Below the pieces are notes generated by a model, which was not told the DNA's origin, did not search any database, and saw nothing but the letters and a program-made list of their open reading frames with translations. A program made the position numbers and the translations under genes. From Farysia itapuensis (Eukaryota > Basidiomycota > Ustilaginomycetes > Ustilaginales > Ustilaginaceae), in the NCBI GenBank assembly GCA_023212645.1, contig JALBYC010000009.1, forward strand, positions 409,076 through 473,075: a DNA stretch of 64,000 bases. The letters are read 5' to 3'. Of the stretch, positions 28,056-38,094 are shown piece by piece; within the stretch, counting starts at the first letter, position 1, and every line of letters starts with the position of its first letter.

Positions 28056-28763
28056 CTAAGCCTTGAGAGCCTTGAGCACTTCCTTGGCAAGAGCAGCGGC
28101 AGAAGCAGGGTTCTGACCCGAGATGAGGAGCTTGCCGTCAGTCTTGTCGACGACGACTTTCTCGCCCCAGGGCTTGGTCTTGGTGAAGTTGGCGCCTCGT
28201 TCGACCAGGCGGCTCTCGACTAGCCAGGGCACTGCCTTGGTCAGACCCGCCTGTTCCTCCTCTTCATCGGTGAAGGAGGTAACTTCCTTTCCCTTGACGA
28301 GGTACGATCCATCGGACAGCTTTACGTCGACAAAGACGGCAGGAGCATGGCATACGGCCGACGTAGGCTTGCCAGCCTCGTAAAAGTCCTTGATGAGATT
28401 CTTGCTGGTCTCATCAACAGGCAGGTCGAACACGGGGCCATGTCCGCCCGGGTAAAAGACGGCAACGTAGTCACCAGACTTGCCGGCAAAGTCAGCGAGC
28501 TTGTGCGTGTTGCTGACCCACTGCTGGGCTTCCTTGTCATCGAGGAACTTGACCGAATCCTTGTCCTCCTTGAAGGCCTCTACCGAGCTCTGGTCGAGGG
28601 GAGCTTTGCCTCCGGCGGGGGAAGCGGCTACAAGCTCATAGCCGGCCTCTTTGAAGATATAGTAAGGGTGGGCAATCTCGGGCAAGTAGTACCCAGTAGG
28701 GTGATCACTGCCAATGAGCTTGGTGTGCGACGTAAAAACAACGAGAATCTTGCCTGCAGTCAT
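28056..28763 (-). CDS. Hsp31-type DJ-1/PfpI protein (probable glyoxalase III)
   Basis: A 235-aa DJ-1/PfpI family protein starting at MTAGKILVVFTSHTKLIG. The longer open frame upstream (to 29048) has no ATG before this one and overlaps the divergent gene's leader. Catalytic residues of the Hsp31/glyoxalase III group are visible: Glu about 29 in PEIAHPYYIFKEAG, nucleophile Cys about 138 in SAVCHAPAVF, and the adjacent His 139. PGGHGPVFDLP is the family's oxyanion loop. Members convert methylglyoxal to lactate without cofactor and act as stress chaperones or deglycases. Single exon. It shares a 199-bp divergent promoter with the next gene. Confidence 0.92.
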   Translation of the reverse strand: MTAGKILVVFTSHTKLIGSDHPTGYYLPEIAHPYYIFKEAGYELVAASPAGGKAPLDQSSVEAFKEDKDSVKFLDDKEAQQWVSNTHKLADFAGKSGDYVAVFYPGGHGPVFDLPVDETSKNLIKDFYEAGKPTSAVCHAPAVFVDVKLSDGSYLVKGKEVTSFTDEEEEQAGLTKAVPWLVESRLVERGANFTKTKPWGEKVVVDKTDGKLLISGQNPASAAALAKEVLKALKA

Positions 28764-28962
28764 TGTGTGCAGAGTGTAATGGTGGTGGGAAGAACGGTCT
28801 GGACTTCCTGGCGGTGCGGCGCTTCTTAAAGCCGGAGAGGCAAAGTTGGTTGCTGCAAAAAGGTGGAGGTTGAGCGCATTGACCCAAAATGACACCGATG
28901 AGCTATTATTACTTTTTCTTTTCTTCCACGTTGCACCAATCCATTCCTCTCTCTCGCCAAAG

Positions 28963-29601
28963 ATGCCGTCCACAACTGCGAGACAACGCAACAAGCGTGC
29001 TCTTGACACGACCGGCAGCCCTAGAAAGCCAACCGTCTCGCGCAACAACGCGAAGAAAGAGGTACCAAGACTTCATCAGCTGTTGTATGTCCTCGTAGGC
29101 ACCACAGTGATTTTGCTTGCCTATCAATTAGCGCGGTTCTACTACCGAGGCAATCACGGGTCCCCACATACTCCACTCTCGTCATGGACTAAGTCAAAAT
29201 ATGGCGCTGTCGATGATGCGACTCGAGGCACCCCCTTCAACCCTGGAAACATCAAGGGCGGCAAGAAGGCTTTCAACAAGCTCGCACCTGAAGGAGCTGC
29301 TCCCGGCCAGCCTGCACTGGTCCCGGGTCAAAGCCAAGATTCAGACCTCTTGGAGCAAATCAAAGCCAAACTAGGCAGCGATGGCGGCGAGTTGGATGCA
29401 CAATTTGACGAAGAGGGTAACCTCGACATGGCGACGGTCCAAAGGATGCTCGACATTCTGTACAAGCCCGCAAGACAGGGCGTGGACGGCGTCAAAGCTG
29501 CTGGCAAGGTCGCTGGCAGTGTGCTCAACGCTATGGTGGATGACGAAGTGATGGACGAAGCGGCAGACAATGCTGAAGTAGAGGACGAAAGTGCCCCTTA
29601 G
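28963..29601 (+). CDS. Hypothetical single-pass membrane protein (212 aa)
   Basis: The ATG at 28963 (MPSTTARQRNKRALDTTGSP) follows a leader shared with the Hsp31 promoter; upstream in-frame codons are treated as leader. A basic N-terminus (1-50) precedes one clear membrane helix (LLYVLVGTTVILLAYQLARF, about 55-74). The remaining 140 residues are hydrophilic, with Pro/Gly and acidic stretches and a final acidic tail (DDEVMDEAADNAEVEDESAP). The charge pattern suggests a type II or tail-in-lumen protein of ER, Golgi or mitochondrial outer membrane. No domain recognised. Real by codon pattern; function unknown. Confidence 0.65.
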   Translation: MPSTTARQRNKRALDTTGSPRKPTVSRNNAKKEVPRLHQLLYVLVGTTVILLAYQLARFYYRGNHGSPHTPLSSWTKSKYGAVDDATRGTPFNPGNIKGGKKAFNKLAPEGAAPGQPALVPGQSQDSDLLEQIKAKLGSDGGELDAQFDEEGNLDMATVQRMLDILYKPARQGVDGVKAAGKVAGSVLNAMVDDEVMDEAADNAEVEDESAP

Positions 29602-29709
29602 GCCTGTGACCCAATTTGCATTACACCTCTGTGCTGACGCACCGCAGCAGATGCTGATCGCCGCACATGCACACACGCTTACGAATGCAAACAGCGTATA
29701 TATAGAACA

Positions 29710-30459
29710 TCATGTGATGCGCTTGCCGTCGCGATAAATGACAGGCCGGGCTGAGAGGCGCGAGCGTAGATATCTCTGCCACCGAACTTCAAGCTCTTCG
29801 CCGAGAACGCCGTGCTGACGGGAGCCGAACCTGTCGTTCCAGAGAATTGAAAGGCATCGACCACGAAGAGTAGATGAAGAGTCAACAGGATTTCGTGCTG
29901 GCATATCTTCGGCCTTGACGTGGACTGCGACCAGGGGTAGTGTGCTTGAACGAACTTGAATCAATGCCTGCGTGCTGAAGCCGGTTGATGAGAGGACGAT
30001 ACCGGCGATGGCATCGCTCGACTCTGAGCTGGACGAGTTGTTAGCTGGCATTTGAGAATACGCTCGATGAACGACACCTTCTATTTCGCGGATCAGCACG
30101 GGACCTATCTTTTTGCCCCCTTCGTCCTGACACTTGCACTGTGCCAACACTCGAATGCGTTTTGGCCGAGCTTCCAATTGAGCAGCAGCTGGAGTCCACC
30201 AGCCTCGTAAGTCAACACCCTTGTCACCCGCTCCGCCTGTTCTTTCCAGTTCCATACCAAACATGTGGTGGAGCAAATCTTGACATAGCAACTCGAAGCG
30301 GGTCCCTCTGGCCACCGAGCTTTCCGATGGAGATCGTACGAATTCAGACAATATTCGCCTGCTCACCGGAGCAGCAGCACTGAAGAGCCGCACATGGCCC
30401 ACAGTTAGGCCATGACGCAGATAACGCACTGCGCTAGGCCGTGACTGCGCAAGCAGCAT
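29710..30459 (-). CDS. RRG7: RRG7-like mitochondrial protein (DUF2034, PD-(D/E)XK fold)
   Basis: A 249-aa protein starting MLLAQSRPSAVRYLRHGLTV, an Arg-rich mitochondrial presequence; a 22-residue longer frame is not used. The core is the DUF2034 domain of yeast Rrg7 (required for respiratory growth): GTRFELLCQDLLHHMFGM, ERTGGAGDKGVDLRGWW with the Asp of a restriction-endonuclease-like fold, IRVLAQCKCQDEGGKKIGP with the Gln-x-Lys pair, and IAGIVLSSTGFSTQALIQV. The motif set D...QxK resembles archaeal Holliday-junction and Mrr-type nucleases. Deletion in yeast causes loss of respiration; the molecular role is not established. It shares a 162-bp divergent promoter with the TPR protein. Confidence 0.85.
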   Translation of the reverse strand: MLLAQSRPSAVRYLRHGLTVGHVRLFSAAAPVSRRILSEFVRSPSESSVARGTRFELLCQDLLHHMFGMELERTGGAGDKGVDLRGWWTPAAAQLEARPKRIRVLAQCKCQDEGGKKIGPVLIREIEGVVHRAYSQMPANNSSSSESSDAIAGIVLSSTGFSTQALIQVRSSTLPLVAVHVKAEDMPARNPVDSSSTLRGRCLSILWNDRFGSRQHGVLGEELEVRWQRYLRSRLSARPVIYRDGKRIT

Positions 30460-30621
30460 GCTTGGAGTACGGATGTCGAACTTGCGCGAGTGAGAGCAAC
30501 GCTTGTGCTCAGCACCCTGGCCCATGGGTGAAGGTTTTCGGCCGGCTCAATTTCGGCTATTTAGACGGTTATTGTGATTGAGAACTTGACTTCGTCCTGC
30601 TTTTCCTCGAAACCACTCACA

Positions 30622-31350
30622 ATGTTGCGCCATGCTCTGAAGTCGATCCCGCTCTCGACACTCTCAGCTGCTGCTTCATCTTCGACGAGACGTGCGGCTG
30701 GGGGTACAGTTCGAGCTTTACCCCGTTCAAGCGCAGTTCCATGCGCGCTGCCACGCTGCAGATCGTATGCAACCTCTACCACTCCCGCCTCGTCCTCACT
30801 CGATCCTGCCGACGAAGAATCACAGAAACTGCTCGAGGAAGGAACCTCTTTTCTTGAGAGTGGCGATCTGCAAAAGGCAAAAGCCGCTTATCAGCGCAGT
30901 CTCGAAATAAAGCAGAACTCATCGGCGCTTTTCAACCTCGGTGTTTGCTACTACCATGATCGGAACTTGGAAGGCGCCGTTGAAGCTTGGAAAAAGTCGC
31001 TGGATCTAGCACCAGAAAGTGCTGATGCGCATACCAACCTTGCTTCTGCTTACGTACTCAGCAAGCCCTCCAGACCCGACCTAGCTGTATCGCATCTCAA
31101 GACAGCCGCCAGCATCACTCCCGATGATCCCGAGATTCAGTACAATCTGGCAGCAGTGCTCGAGGCCTGTGAGCAGCTGGAAGAAGCACTGGTCGCCTAT
31201 AAACGAGCTTTGGACGGAGGTATTCACAGGTCCGCCCAAAATATCCGTAACTGCTCCGCCAAACTGCTAGCAGCAAGGGTAGCGGTGCAGGAACAGCAGG
31301 AGAAGGAAGAGCAAGCTGCCAAAGCTGCCTCCAAGGGCGGATCGTCCTGA
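30622..31350 (+). CDS. Mitochondrial tetratricopeptide-repeat protein
   Basis: A 242-aa protein starting MLRHALKSIPLSTLSAAASS, a classic Arg/Ser/Ala presequence (about 1-65, ending near CRSYATSTTPASS). Three to four TPR motifs follow (about 85-215): LLEEGTSFLESGDLQKAKAA, ALFNLGVCYYHDRNLEGAVE, AHTNLASAYVL, and IQYNLAAVLEACEQLEEALV. The C-terminal helix is Gln/Glu/Lys-rich. TPR arrays bind partner peptides. The specific partner and complex are unknown, but the presequence and its divergent partner RRG7 point to mitochondria. Single exon. Confidence 0.85.
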   Translation: MLRHALKSIPLSTLSAAASSSTRRAAGGTVRALPRSSAVPCALPRCRSYATSTTPASSSLDPADEESQKLLEEGTSFLESGDLQKAKAAYQRSLEIKQNSSALFNLGVCYYHDRNLEGAVEAWKKSLDLAPESADAHTNLASAYVLSKPSRPDLAVSHLKTAASITPDDPEIQYNLAAVLEACEQLEEALVAYKRALDGGIHRSAQNIRNCSAKLLAARVAVQEQQEKEEQAAKAASKGGSS

Positions 31351-31468
31351 TGCAGCATTATGACAAACGCAAATAGACGTCAGATAACGGCAAAACAGAT
31401 GAGATGCTAGTAAATTACATATGCACATGGGAAATATGATACTGCACAAGGCTGTTGAAGAGTACTGC

Positions 31469-31956
31469 TTATGGTGAGGATGCTGCGGCTTGGTGGTGCT
31501 CTTGCTCTGCGAGCGAGGTGGCGGAAGGCTTGTTGACCCGGCTGCTTCGCTTGTATCCTTCAATGACTGTTTTCATCCTTCTTTGCTCGGCCTTGTACGT
31601 GCGACGACAAGATTCCCAGCTTACGATGGAGATGAAGCAAAAGGAGCCAACGCCCCAATTCAGACCGCGTCGCAGACCTCGACCTGCTACCAAGCTGATG
31701 CCTGTCACGCCAGCGGCCGTCAGCATCCCGCGAAGCAAGCTCGTTCGAGCACATGGCATGCTTGAAAGTCTTGAAAAGTCTTGCAAAGGCTCTATTGAAG
31801 TGACAGCGGCCCGAACCTCTGAGCTCCACGTCTTTAGTCTGATGCGTCAGTTCAATCGCTCGAGGCACCTGGTGCAGACATACGTACCTCATCATCCCCA
31901 TTTGAGCTGTTCGGTGACGCCTCCGCCCCGTTCTGCGCCTGATGTAGCCTGGACAT
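31469..31956 (-). CDS. COX20: COX20-like cytochrome c oxidase assembly protein
   Basis: Two exons (31888-31956, 31469-31831) joined over a 56-nt intron give 143 aa. The core matches Cox20, an inner-membrane chaperone for Cox2 maturation in complex IV assembly: LQDFSRLSSMPCARTSLLRG, then two membrane spans (MLTAAGVTGISLVAG, and GLNWGVGSFCFISIVSWESC followed by RRTYKAEQRR). The donor is a good GTACGT. The acceptor that keeps frame is an AAG at 31832-31833; the better-looking CAG at 31839-31841 would shift frame. A weak donor slightly downstream joined to that CAG also keeps frame. The C-terminal gene body is certain; the exact intron end is the open point. Divergent from SDHAF2, 168 bp apart. 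Confidence 0.85.
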
Positions 31957-32124
31957 CTTCCGGGTAGAGGCAAGAAGAGCCTTTTGGGCAGCTTTGGTTC
32001 TGCCTTGCACTAATTGCACTAAAATATTGAGAGAATTGATCTGACATGAGATTGCATTCAGCAAAAGTCGAAGTGGAGAAGACCGGAAGCTTTCGTAACG
32101 GCCAAGATACCACCAACTGCAAAA

Positions 32125-32880
32125 ATGAGTATCCCTGTAGCCAGATGTATAGCCAGGACAGCGCTCAACCCGTCGCGCAGACTTGTCGCACGTACAGCAC
32201 AGACTTCGAGCTCGGTACGATGGTCAAGTGGAAAATCAAAAGCATCGCCTACAAGTGTTTCGGACCAAGGAGCGACAGGACCTTCGCAGAGGAGCGTCAA
32301 CGCTTCAGGACCTTCTGGAACAGTGCCCGACGCTCAGCTTTCGGATCCGTATCCTCTGCCCTTCTCACCTGATATTGTAGACATTAACAATGCCAATTCA
32401 GGTCCAGAGACGGGACCCGAGTCCAAATGGGCTGGGCTCAATCTAGCTTCCGAGCGACAGAATGTGGACGACGTAGATGCACCTATGCGCGTCCCTGGCC
32501 GAGAATCCGAAGACAGAGACACCAAAGTAGCCCGCCTCGTATACCAATGCCGCAAGCGTGGAACCCTGGAAACAGATCTACTGCTTGCCACATTCGCCAA
32601 ACAAGAGCTCAAGACTCTGCCTATGGAAGAACTCGACGAATTTGACAGGGTAAGTTCGAGTCACCATCACGAGCACAAGCGTTGTGCGTCTAACTGACTG
32701 TTCTGTCTCATACAGTTGCTGGACGAGCCGGATTGGGACATCTTTTACTGGTGCACTCAGCGCAAGCCTGTGCCAGAACGCTGGCAGAACTCTTTCCAGA
32801 CTGAAGGCAAATTGGGGTGGAGGCTCCTCAAGCACACCAAGAACGAGGAGAAAGTCGTTCGCTGGATGCCCGATCTCTAG
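32125..32880 (+). CDS. SDH5: Succinate dehydrogenase assembly factor 2 (Sdh5/Emi5)
   Basis: Two exons (32125-32649, 32716-32880), 66-nt intron, 229 aa. The N-terminus is a mitochondrial presequence ([20 protein letters not shown]). The SDHAF2 fold occupies about 125-215: [20 protein letters not shown], then [19 protein letters not shown], joined by splicing to [20 protein letters not shown]. The family's RGxxExDLLL and LLDxPDWD motifs are intact. The protein is needed for covalent FAD attachment to Sdh1 in complex II. The region of about residues 35-110 is a long low-complexity linker not found in yeast Sdh5, so the protein is longer than usual. It pairs divergently with COX20. Confidence 0.93.
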
Positions 32881-32939
32881 TCACATAGCTACCAGACAGC
32901 ATGCAAACAAAAGTACCATTGCATCCAACAGACTGTGTT

Positions 32940-33686
32940 TCAGACCGCGGGTGGTCTGCTGTTTTGGTGCACCTTGCGCAGCGAGCCAAGCGTGACTATT
33001 TTGGGTCCCTTTCCTTCCTGTGCGTCCTGTCGAAGCTGCCCGAGCGTCGCTGTAGGCTGAGATTCTGCATCTGTTGCGTTTTCCAGCGTCTCGTCCAGTG
33101 ACTCCTCCACCGAGGCAGACGCTTTGATGAGGGGCGCTTGAAGGAAGGGATAGATTTTGAGCTTGGACAGATCCCAGACGTTGCCCTGGACATATTCGTC
33201 CTGCATCACACGGTTGCGAACGTCCTCGATAGTCTGCACGAAAAGCAAACACTCAGTCTCGAGTTACGTTGAATCGCTAGAACGTGAGCTTACCTCTCCG
33301 AGTACAATGAGGACACTTCCGCCCAAAATTGGTCCCGGTCCGACCTCTTCGTCGATCTGATCAAAGTCTTTCTTGAGCAAGGCACCGCCCAACTCGATGC
33401 GACCGACTTGTTTGCCGTTGCGAGCTTGTTCCAGGTGACGTTCACGAACCTCCAGTCTCCGGGCGTTTGCGCCAGCGTCCGAGTAGTCCTCTGCCACGAC
33501 CATGTATCTGTTGAGTCCAGCTGAGGCAGGTCGGTCGGCCCAAGGACCTTTGTGGGCGGCTGAACCCGACGCAGCCGTGGCCAAGCGAGCCACTGGCGAC
33601 GTGCTGAAATTGCGGCCGATGGACATGGCACTACCAAGCGCAGAGCGAGTAGATGAGGAGCCGAGCGAGGCAAACATTGTCAGCAT
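32940..33686 (-). CDS. YCII-domain mitochondrial protein
   Basis: Two exons (33294-33686, 32940-33233) and a 60-nt intron (GTAAGC...GTGCAG) give 228 aa. The N-terminus (MLTMFASLGSSSTRSALGSA) and a presequence-like Ser/Arg stretch suggest mitochondria. Residues about 55-160 form a YCII-related (dimeric ferredoxin-like) domain: NRYMVVAEDYSDAGANARRL, the RERHLEQ helix, GGALL strand, GGSVLIVLGE then TIEDVRNRVMQDEYVQGNVW after splicing, and KLKIYPFLQAPL. The family His and Asp in RERHL and DYSD are present. The family is widespread but has no settled role; some members are small hydrolases or dehydratases. The remaining about 55 residues are acidic and probably flexible. Confidence 0.85.
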
Positions 33687-33963
33687 AGACGACGGATGAA
33701 GGGGAAAAGGCAATCGTATGGCGTACCTAGGAAGGCAGAGTCCTGCTTTATGGGGAGAGATCCCCGGACAAGAATTCTGAAAGCCAAATTCGCACAGCGC
33801 GCCGATAAGGAAATAAATCCACAACGCGGTAGATGGCGTTGGATAAGGGCCCTCTGCGACACACACCACTGCGCTGACTCACTCTTCTCAATTTCGTGCC
33901 TGCTCACTTTTGTGCAACATTCTAAGAGCTGTCGTGTTATTCAGAGGTGAGACGTGAAAATGG

Positions 33964-35792
33964 CTAGATCTTGGCCGAGAGGGAAGAAAGATCGACAGTG
34001 AGAGGATCCTTGCCCTTCTTGATTTCCGACAGTGTTGGCATGGCGTTGATGCGGATCAGCTCGCTGCACTGTACCATCAGGGGATCAACACCCATGGTAG
34101 CCACAGCAACGACATCATCACCTTTAGCGTAGTAGGCGGCGAATTTGAGCTCATCGACCTTGCCGTCCACATAGACATTGTCAAATTGCGGTCCTCCGCT
34201 ACCACAGTAGCGCAGCTGAGAGCCGAGAGCCGACCAGAAAATGGGAATCTTCTCGGTCGTCGATTCAGAGCCTGCCAGTGTCTTGGCGACCGCCCGACCT
34301 TGGTTGGAGGCGACATTCCAGTGCTCGATGCGAGAGTGTTCCGAAGCTCGGGTAGGAGCAGCAGCGATGTCGCCAATGGCGAACACATCCTGGTGTCCCG
34401 GCACTCGCAGATGAGAGTCTACGGCGATACCGCCATCCTTCTCCAGCTTGAAGCCGGATTCTTTGAGGAAGTCAGTGGCTGGTGTGACACCCACGCCGAG
34501 GATTACGACATCAGCAGGGACCGAGATCTCTTTGTCGTTCTTGTCTTTGATTACCACAGCTTTAGGTCCGGATCCTGACTCGCCCTCGATTCGCGAGACC
34601 CCCGCCTCCATGTAGAAGTCCAGTCCGTTTTTGCTCTGCGCCTTCATGAGACCTCGACCGACTTCTTCACCCAGCACTCTCTCGAAAGGCACTTTCTCCA
34701 TGCCAATGACAGAGACCTTGGCAGCACGTTGCGATAGCGCTATCGCGGCCTCCATGCCGATGAAGCTCGAGCCAATGACCACGACGTTCTTCTTCTTCTG
34801 CGATTTCTCGGCGTCCGGGTTGCCGACTGCCTCGTTGATTGCCTTGGTATCGCTAATCTGACGAAGAACAAGCACGTTGGGAAGGTCTGAGCCAGGAATC
34901 GGGATGCGCTTAGGTGTGCCTCCTGTGGCCAGGACAAGCTGGTCATACTCGAGCTTCGAACCGTTCTTTAGTGACACGGATTTGTTTTTTGTGTCGACTG
35001 CTGTAACAGTCCCGTTTTCAAGCTTCACACCGAGCACGTTGGTGAGATGAGACTTGCTTCGCCAGGCGACCTTGTCGGCATCGGCAATCAGAGCCTTGCT
35101 CAACTTGGTCCTGTCGATAATAGCTTCCTCGCTCGACACGATTGTGATGGCGTCCATAAATCCGCTCTAAAATTGTGTGGCATCGTCAATTTCTGTCCGC
35201 AAACACATAGGATGAGAGTACATACCTTTCGTAGCTCTTCGACGCAGTTGATAGCACCAGCACCGCCGCCGACGATGACGACTCCTTTGCCTTGCTTTAC
35301 GTTTTGCACGCCTCCTTTGCAGCTGGGTGCGACTCCAGGCTTTCCTTTGAGCTTTTCGGCATCAGCAGTGACAAAGATATCGCTGCCCTCGACTTCCAGC
35401 TTCAGGCTCAGAAGGCTGTCAAGAGCTGGAGCGTCTTCGATATCGCCATTCTTGGCGTGGAAACAGGCTCCGTGCCAGGGGCAGATGATGCGGCCGTCTC
35501 CGGTCAGGACACCATTGGCGAGTGGGGCGCCATAATGAGTGCACTTGGCCGAGGTGGCATGGAGCTGACCGCCGACGTTGGAGACAAGCACCTTGACAGC
35601 GTCATCTCCTTCGCCAGCAAAGACAAAGTCTTTCATCTTGCCCGGGCCAACATCATTGGTAGAAGCAACACGGACACGGGATTCTGACATGTTGTAGATG
35701 GTAGATGCAAATGCTCGAGAGAAGGTGCTCTTGCGCGAGTTTGATAAAGAGGTACGGATAGTTCGTGCAGAAGAGCTAAGGAGCAACGGCAT
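33964..35792 (-). CDS. Rieske-AIFM3-like NAD(P)H/FAD oxidoreductase
   Basis: Two exons (35226-35792, 33964-35166), 59-nt intron, 589 aa. N-terminus has a mitochondrial presequence (MPLLLSSSARTIRTSLSNSR). A Rieske [2Fe-2S] domain (about 35-150) has the ligands Cys84, His86, Cys104 and His107 (CTHYGAPLANGVLTGDG and CPWHGACF). An FAD-dependent reductase of the AIF/ferredoxin-reductase type follows: GVVIVGGGAGA dinucleotide site, ATGGTPKRIPIPG, a second NNVVVIGSSFIGMEAA-like motif (VVVIGSSFIGMEAAIAL), and FAIGDIAAAPT for FAD. This architecture is human AIFM3 and fungal Rieske-FNR proteins. It probably transfers electrons from NAD(P)H. The physiological acceptor is unknown. Confidence 0.92.
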
Positions 35793-36142
35793 GAAGGTGG
35801 TAGAAGTACGACAGAACGCTCACACACACACCAGTAGACACGCAACTTCACAATGACGATTATTTGGCAACCGCTGAGCGGCCACCTCCACTGCTGTAGA
35901 CGATGGTTCGGTCCGAGTAGGTAAGCTCGGGGACCCTTGTCCAAGCCGATCCTCTAGCCAACCCAGCACGCAGCGTCAATTGCAAAGGACCCTTGCTTGC
36001 AAATCAAAGTCGACACGTTGGCCTAATTCACTTTGTTGCGCACGGACGGCATCTTGCATCTGCAGCCAGTCATCATTGTTAATGCGGAGAATTGATTGAT
36101 TTCTTCTTCCAATTCGTTATTCCCCCCCACGCGTACAACGGG
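35793..36142. other. Divergent intergenic region
   Basis: About 350 bp between the AIFM3-like gene (minus) and the membrane SDR gene (plus). No gene or clear motif is supported, apart from a CA-rich stretch around 35815-35835. Confidence 0.5.
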
Positions 36143-37287
36143 ATGGGCATAGACATTGATGCCCTTGTCCTGCTGAGCAAGTGGACCATCTTCAGTGAGG
36201 TTGCAGACCAAAGCCGTCTGAAGGAGTTCGCACGCTGACCGTTTGCTGCACGATCACATCAGATCCTCTCTACAGTATTGTCTACTTAGGCACTCACTTT
36301 GTCGAACAGAATCGTCTGGACCGTGACCTCGGTGCCTACAGTTTCCCGAAGCGAAAGGAGCTTTACTTTGCCGCTGCCCTGATTCTCGTGTGCTGGGCTC
36401 TGACATGGTCTTCAGAATGGTGGCGTAATCATACCTACTTCCCTCCGATCAAGAAGTTTGACGATGAGCTGGTTGTCATCACGGGCGGAGCGTCGGGCAT
36501 TGGCCTTTGCACAGCAAAGCTTCTTGCTGCTAAGGGAGCAAAGGTCATCACTATAGACAAGGATTCCGGGACTAAAGTTGACCAAGCAAAGGGTACCAGT
36601 AACATCTTTCCGTACATCTGCGACCTCTCTTCTGCCGATGATTTGGCAAAAGTGGTCAAGTCGATCCGGTACTTGCATGGTTCGCCAACAATATTGATCA
36701 ACAATGCTGGAATGACTCATTCACAACCCATCACATCGCTAAGCGCTGCTCAAGTGTCGCAACTCGTCACTGTGAATCTCACCTCGCAAATGTGGACGAT
36801 ACAAGAGTTTCTGCCCGACATGATTCAGGCGGCAAGGTTGCACAATCGCCCGTCACACATCGTCTCCACGGCGTCTATCATGGGTCATATTGGCACATCG
36901 CAAATGATAGACTACTGCGCCTCGAAGCATGGCGTTGTCGGCCTGCACAAAGCATTGCGGTATGAGCTAGACTATTGTCACAAATGTCCGCAAATCCGAA
37001 CGACGCTTGTCATTCTCGGTCATGTCAAAACACAGTTGTTCGACGGACTGCCGTTCAATTTTCTGGCGCGGTTCCTGGGTCCGTCGGTCCAACCAGAGCG
37101 CGTGGCAACAAATGTTGTGCGAGCGATTCGTCGACGTAGAGGCGGGACAATTGCCTTGCCATGGTATGCGAACTGGACCGAGGCCCTCAATCTGCTTCCA
37201 AGTTGGGCTACAGACTTTGTCCATTGGCTGCTTGGTGCTAATACCAGCATGGCGCAAATGAACAGCAGCCGACAGAAAATAGCATAG
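36143..37287 (+). CDS. Membrane-anchored short-chain dehydrogenase (17beta-HSD11/RDH10-like)
   Basis: Two exons (36143-36194, 36290-37287) over a 95-nt intron give 349 aa. The largest open frame begins at a GTG inside exon 2, so the ATG in exon 1 (MGIDIDALVLLSKWTIFS) was found by splicing; the junction keeps phase and adds STHFVEQNRLDRDLGAYSFP. A hydrophobic segment (ELYFAAALILVCWALTWSSE) precedes the catalytic domain, as in lipid-droplet or ER 17beta-HSD11/DHRS types. SDR motifs: TGGASGIG (cofactor), NNAG, catalytic Ser in VSTASIMGHIG, YCASK with Tyr/Lys. A C-terminal hydrophobic part (WTEALNLLPSWATDFVHWLL) may also bind membrane. The catalytic domain is sure; the exon 1 model is moderate. 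Confidence 0.8.
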
Positions 37288-37299
37288 CTTTACCTCGTA

Positions 37300-38094
37300 T
37301 CACCTTCGATCAATCAATTGGTAGGAGCTTGATGCACCTTGACCTGTTCGAGCAAAGACCAACTTGTTTAGCTCTTGACTGAGACGCGTTGCAGTGATGC
37401 TGATTGGCTCCTCCTTTGGGCGTGTAATGGCGGCAAACTCTTTGCGAAAGACGGCTGCGGAAGGTCGTGACATTGAGTCGAGCTGACACGGCAGGGTGAC
37501 TGCAGCCTTGCTGTAGTGAAAGCGCACCAGCAAGTCTTGAAACTGAACTGAATGTTTCGGGGGCAAAGTCTTGCAAATTTCATCTTCGAGGTATGTCTGA
37601 GGCTGAAGCCAGCCAAAGAGATCCTGGTCAATCTGCTGGTGATCGGTCTCGGAGTCCTCGTTGTTTAGCAGTAAGCTGGATTGCTGCATGAGACTTGCTC
37701 GATAAACCTGGTAGGCAACAAAGTGGTCTAGCACTCGACGTTCCCGACGTGGCAAATCATACGAGTCGATGCTCACATTGGTCGTGTAGACAGGCACTTT
37801 GATGCGTTGCAAGTACGAGGCAATGTGTCGAGCACGCAATAGTGACATGGACACTCCATACAACAGCCGCGATACCGACCTGAAACTCTGCAGTAACTCA
37901 AGGCATCGTTCGGCCTCGTCTTCCTCGTCAACGGCCTGGTGCAGGTACAAGGTTAGGACGCGCTTCCAGACCAGAAACAGCGGCGCGAGTGATGGCGAAC
38001 GGACGGAATCGTACTGTGGAAGCTCATGCGGTGTGCTGTAGGTGCTGTCGTGATACGAGGGCGGCGGTTGTTCAAATATGCGCTTGAGCGACAT
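37300..38094 (-). CDS. Hypothetical protein, 264 aa
   Basis: Not recognised. The ATG at 38094 (MSLKRIFEQPPPSYHDSTYS) is the first on this frame; upstream codons are open only from a GTG. The N-terminus has a PPPSY motif and a Tyr/Pro-rich stretch. Residues 40-250 look helical and folded (VWKRVLTLYLHQAVDEEDEA, LLYGVSMSLLRARHIASYLQ, ERRVLDHFVAYQVYRASLMQ), with no signal peptide or membrane span. A C-terminal segment (LSQELNKLVFARTGQGASSS) ends the chain. It converges with the membrane SDR gene, only 12 bp apart at the stop codons. Function unknown; probably a basidiomycete-restricted family. Confidence 0.6.
   Translation of the reverse strand: MSLKRIFEQPPPSYHDSTYSTPHELPQYDSVRSPSLAPLFLVWKRVLTLYLHQAVDEEDEAERCLELLQSFRSVSRLLYGVSMSLLRARHIASYLQRIKVPVYTTNVSIDSYDLPRRERRVLDHFVAYQVYRASLMQQSSLLLNNEDSETDHQQIDQDLFGWLQPQTYLEDEICKTLPPKHSVQFQDLLVRFHYSKAAVTLPCQLDSMSRPSAAVFRKEFAAITRPKEEPISITATRLSQELNKLVFARTGQGASSSYQLIDRR

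Noticed and set aside
36388..37287. SDR starting from a GTG at 36388
   Set aside because: A spliced upstream exon supplies an ATG and restores the membrane segment in full.
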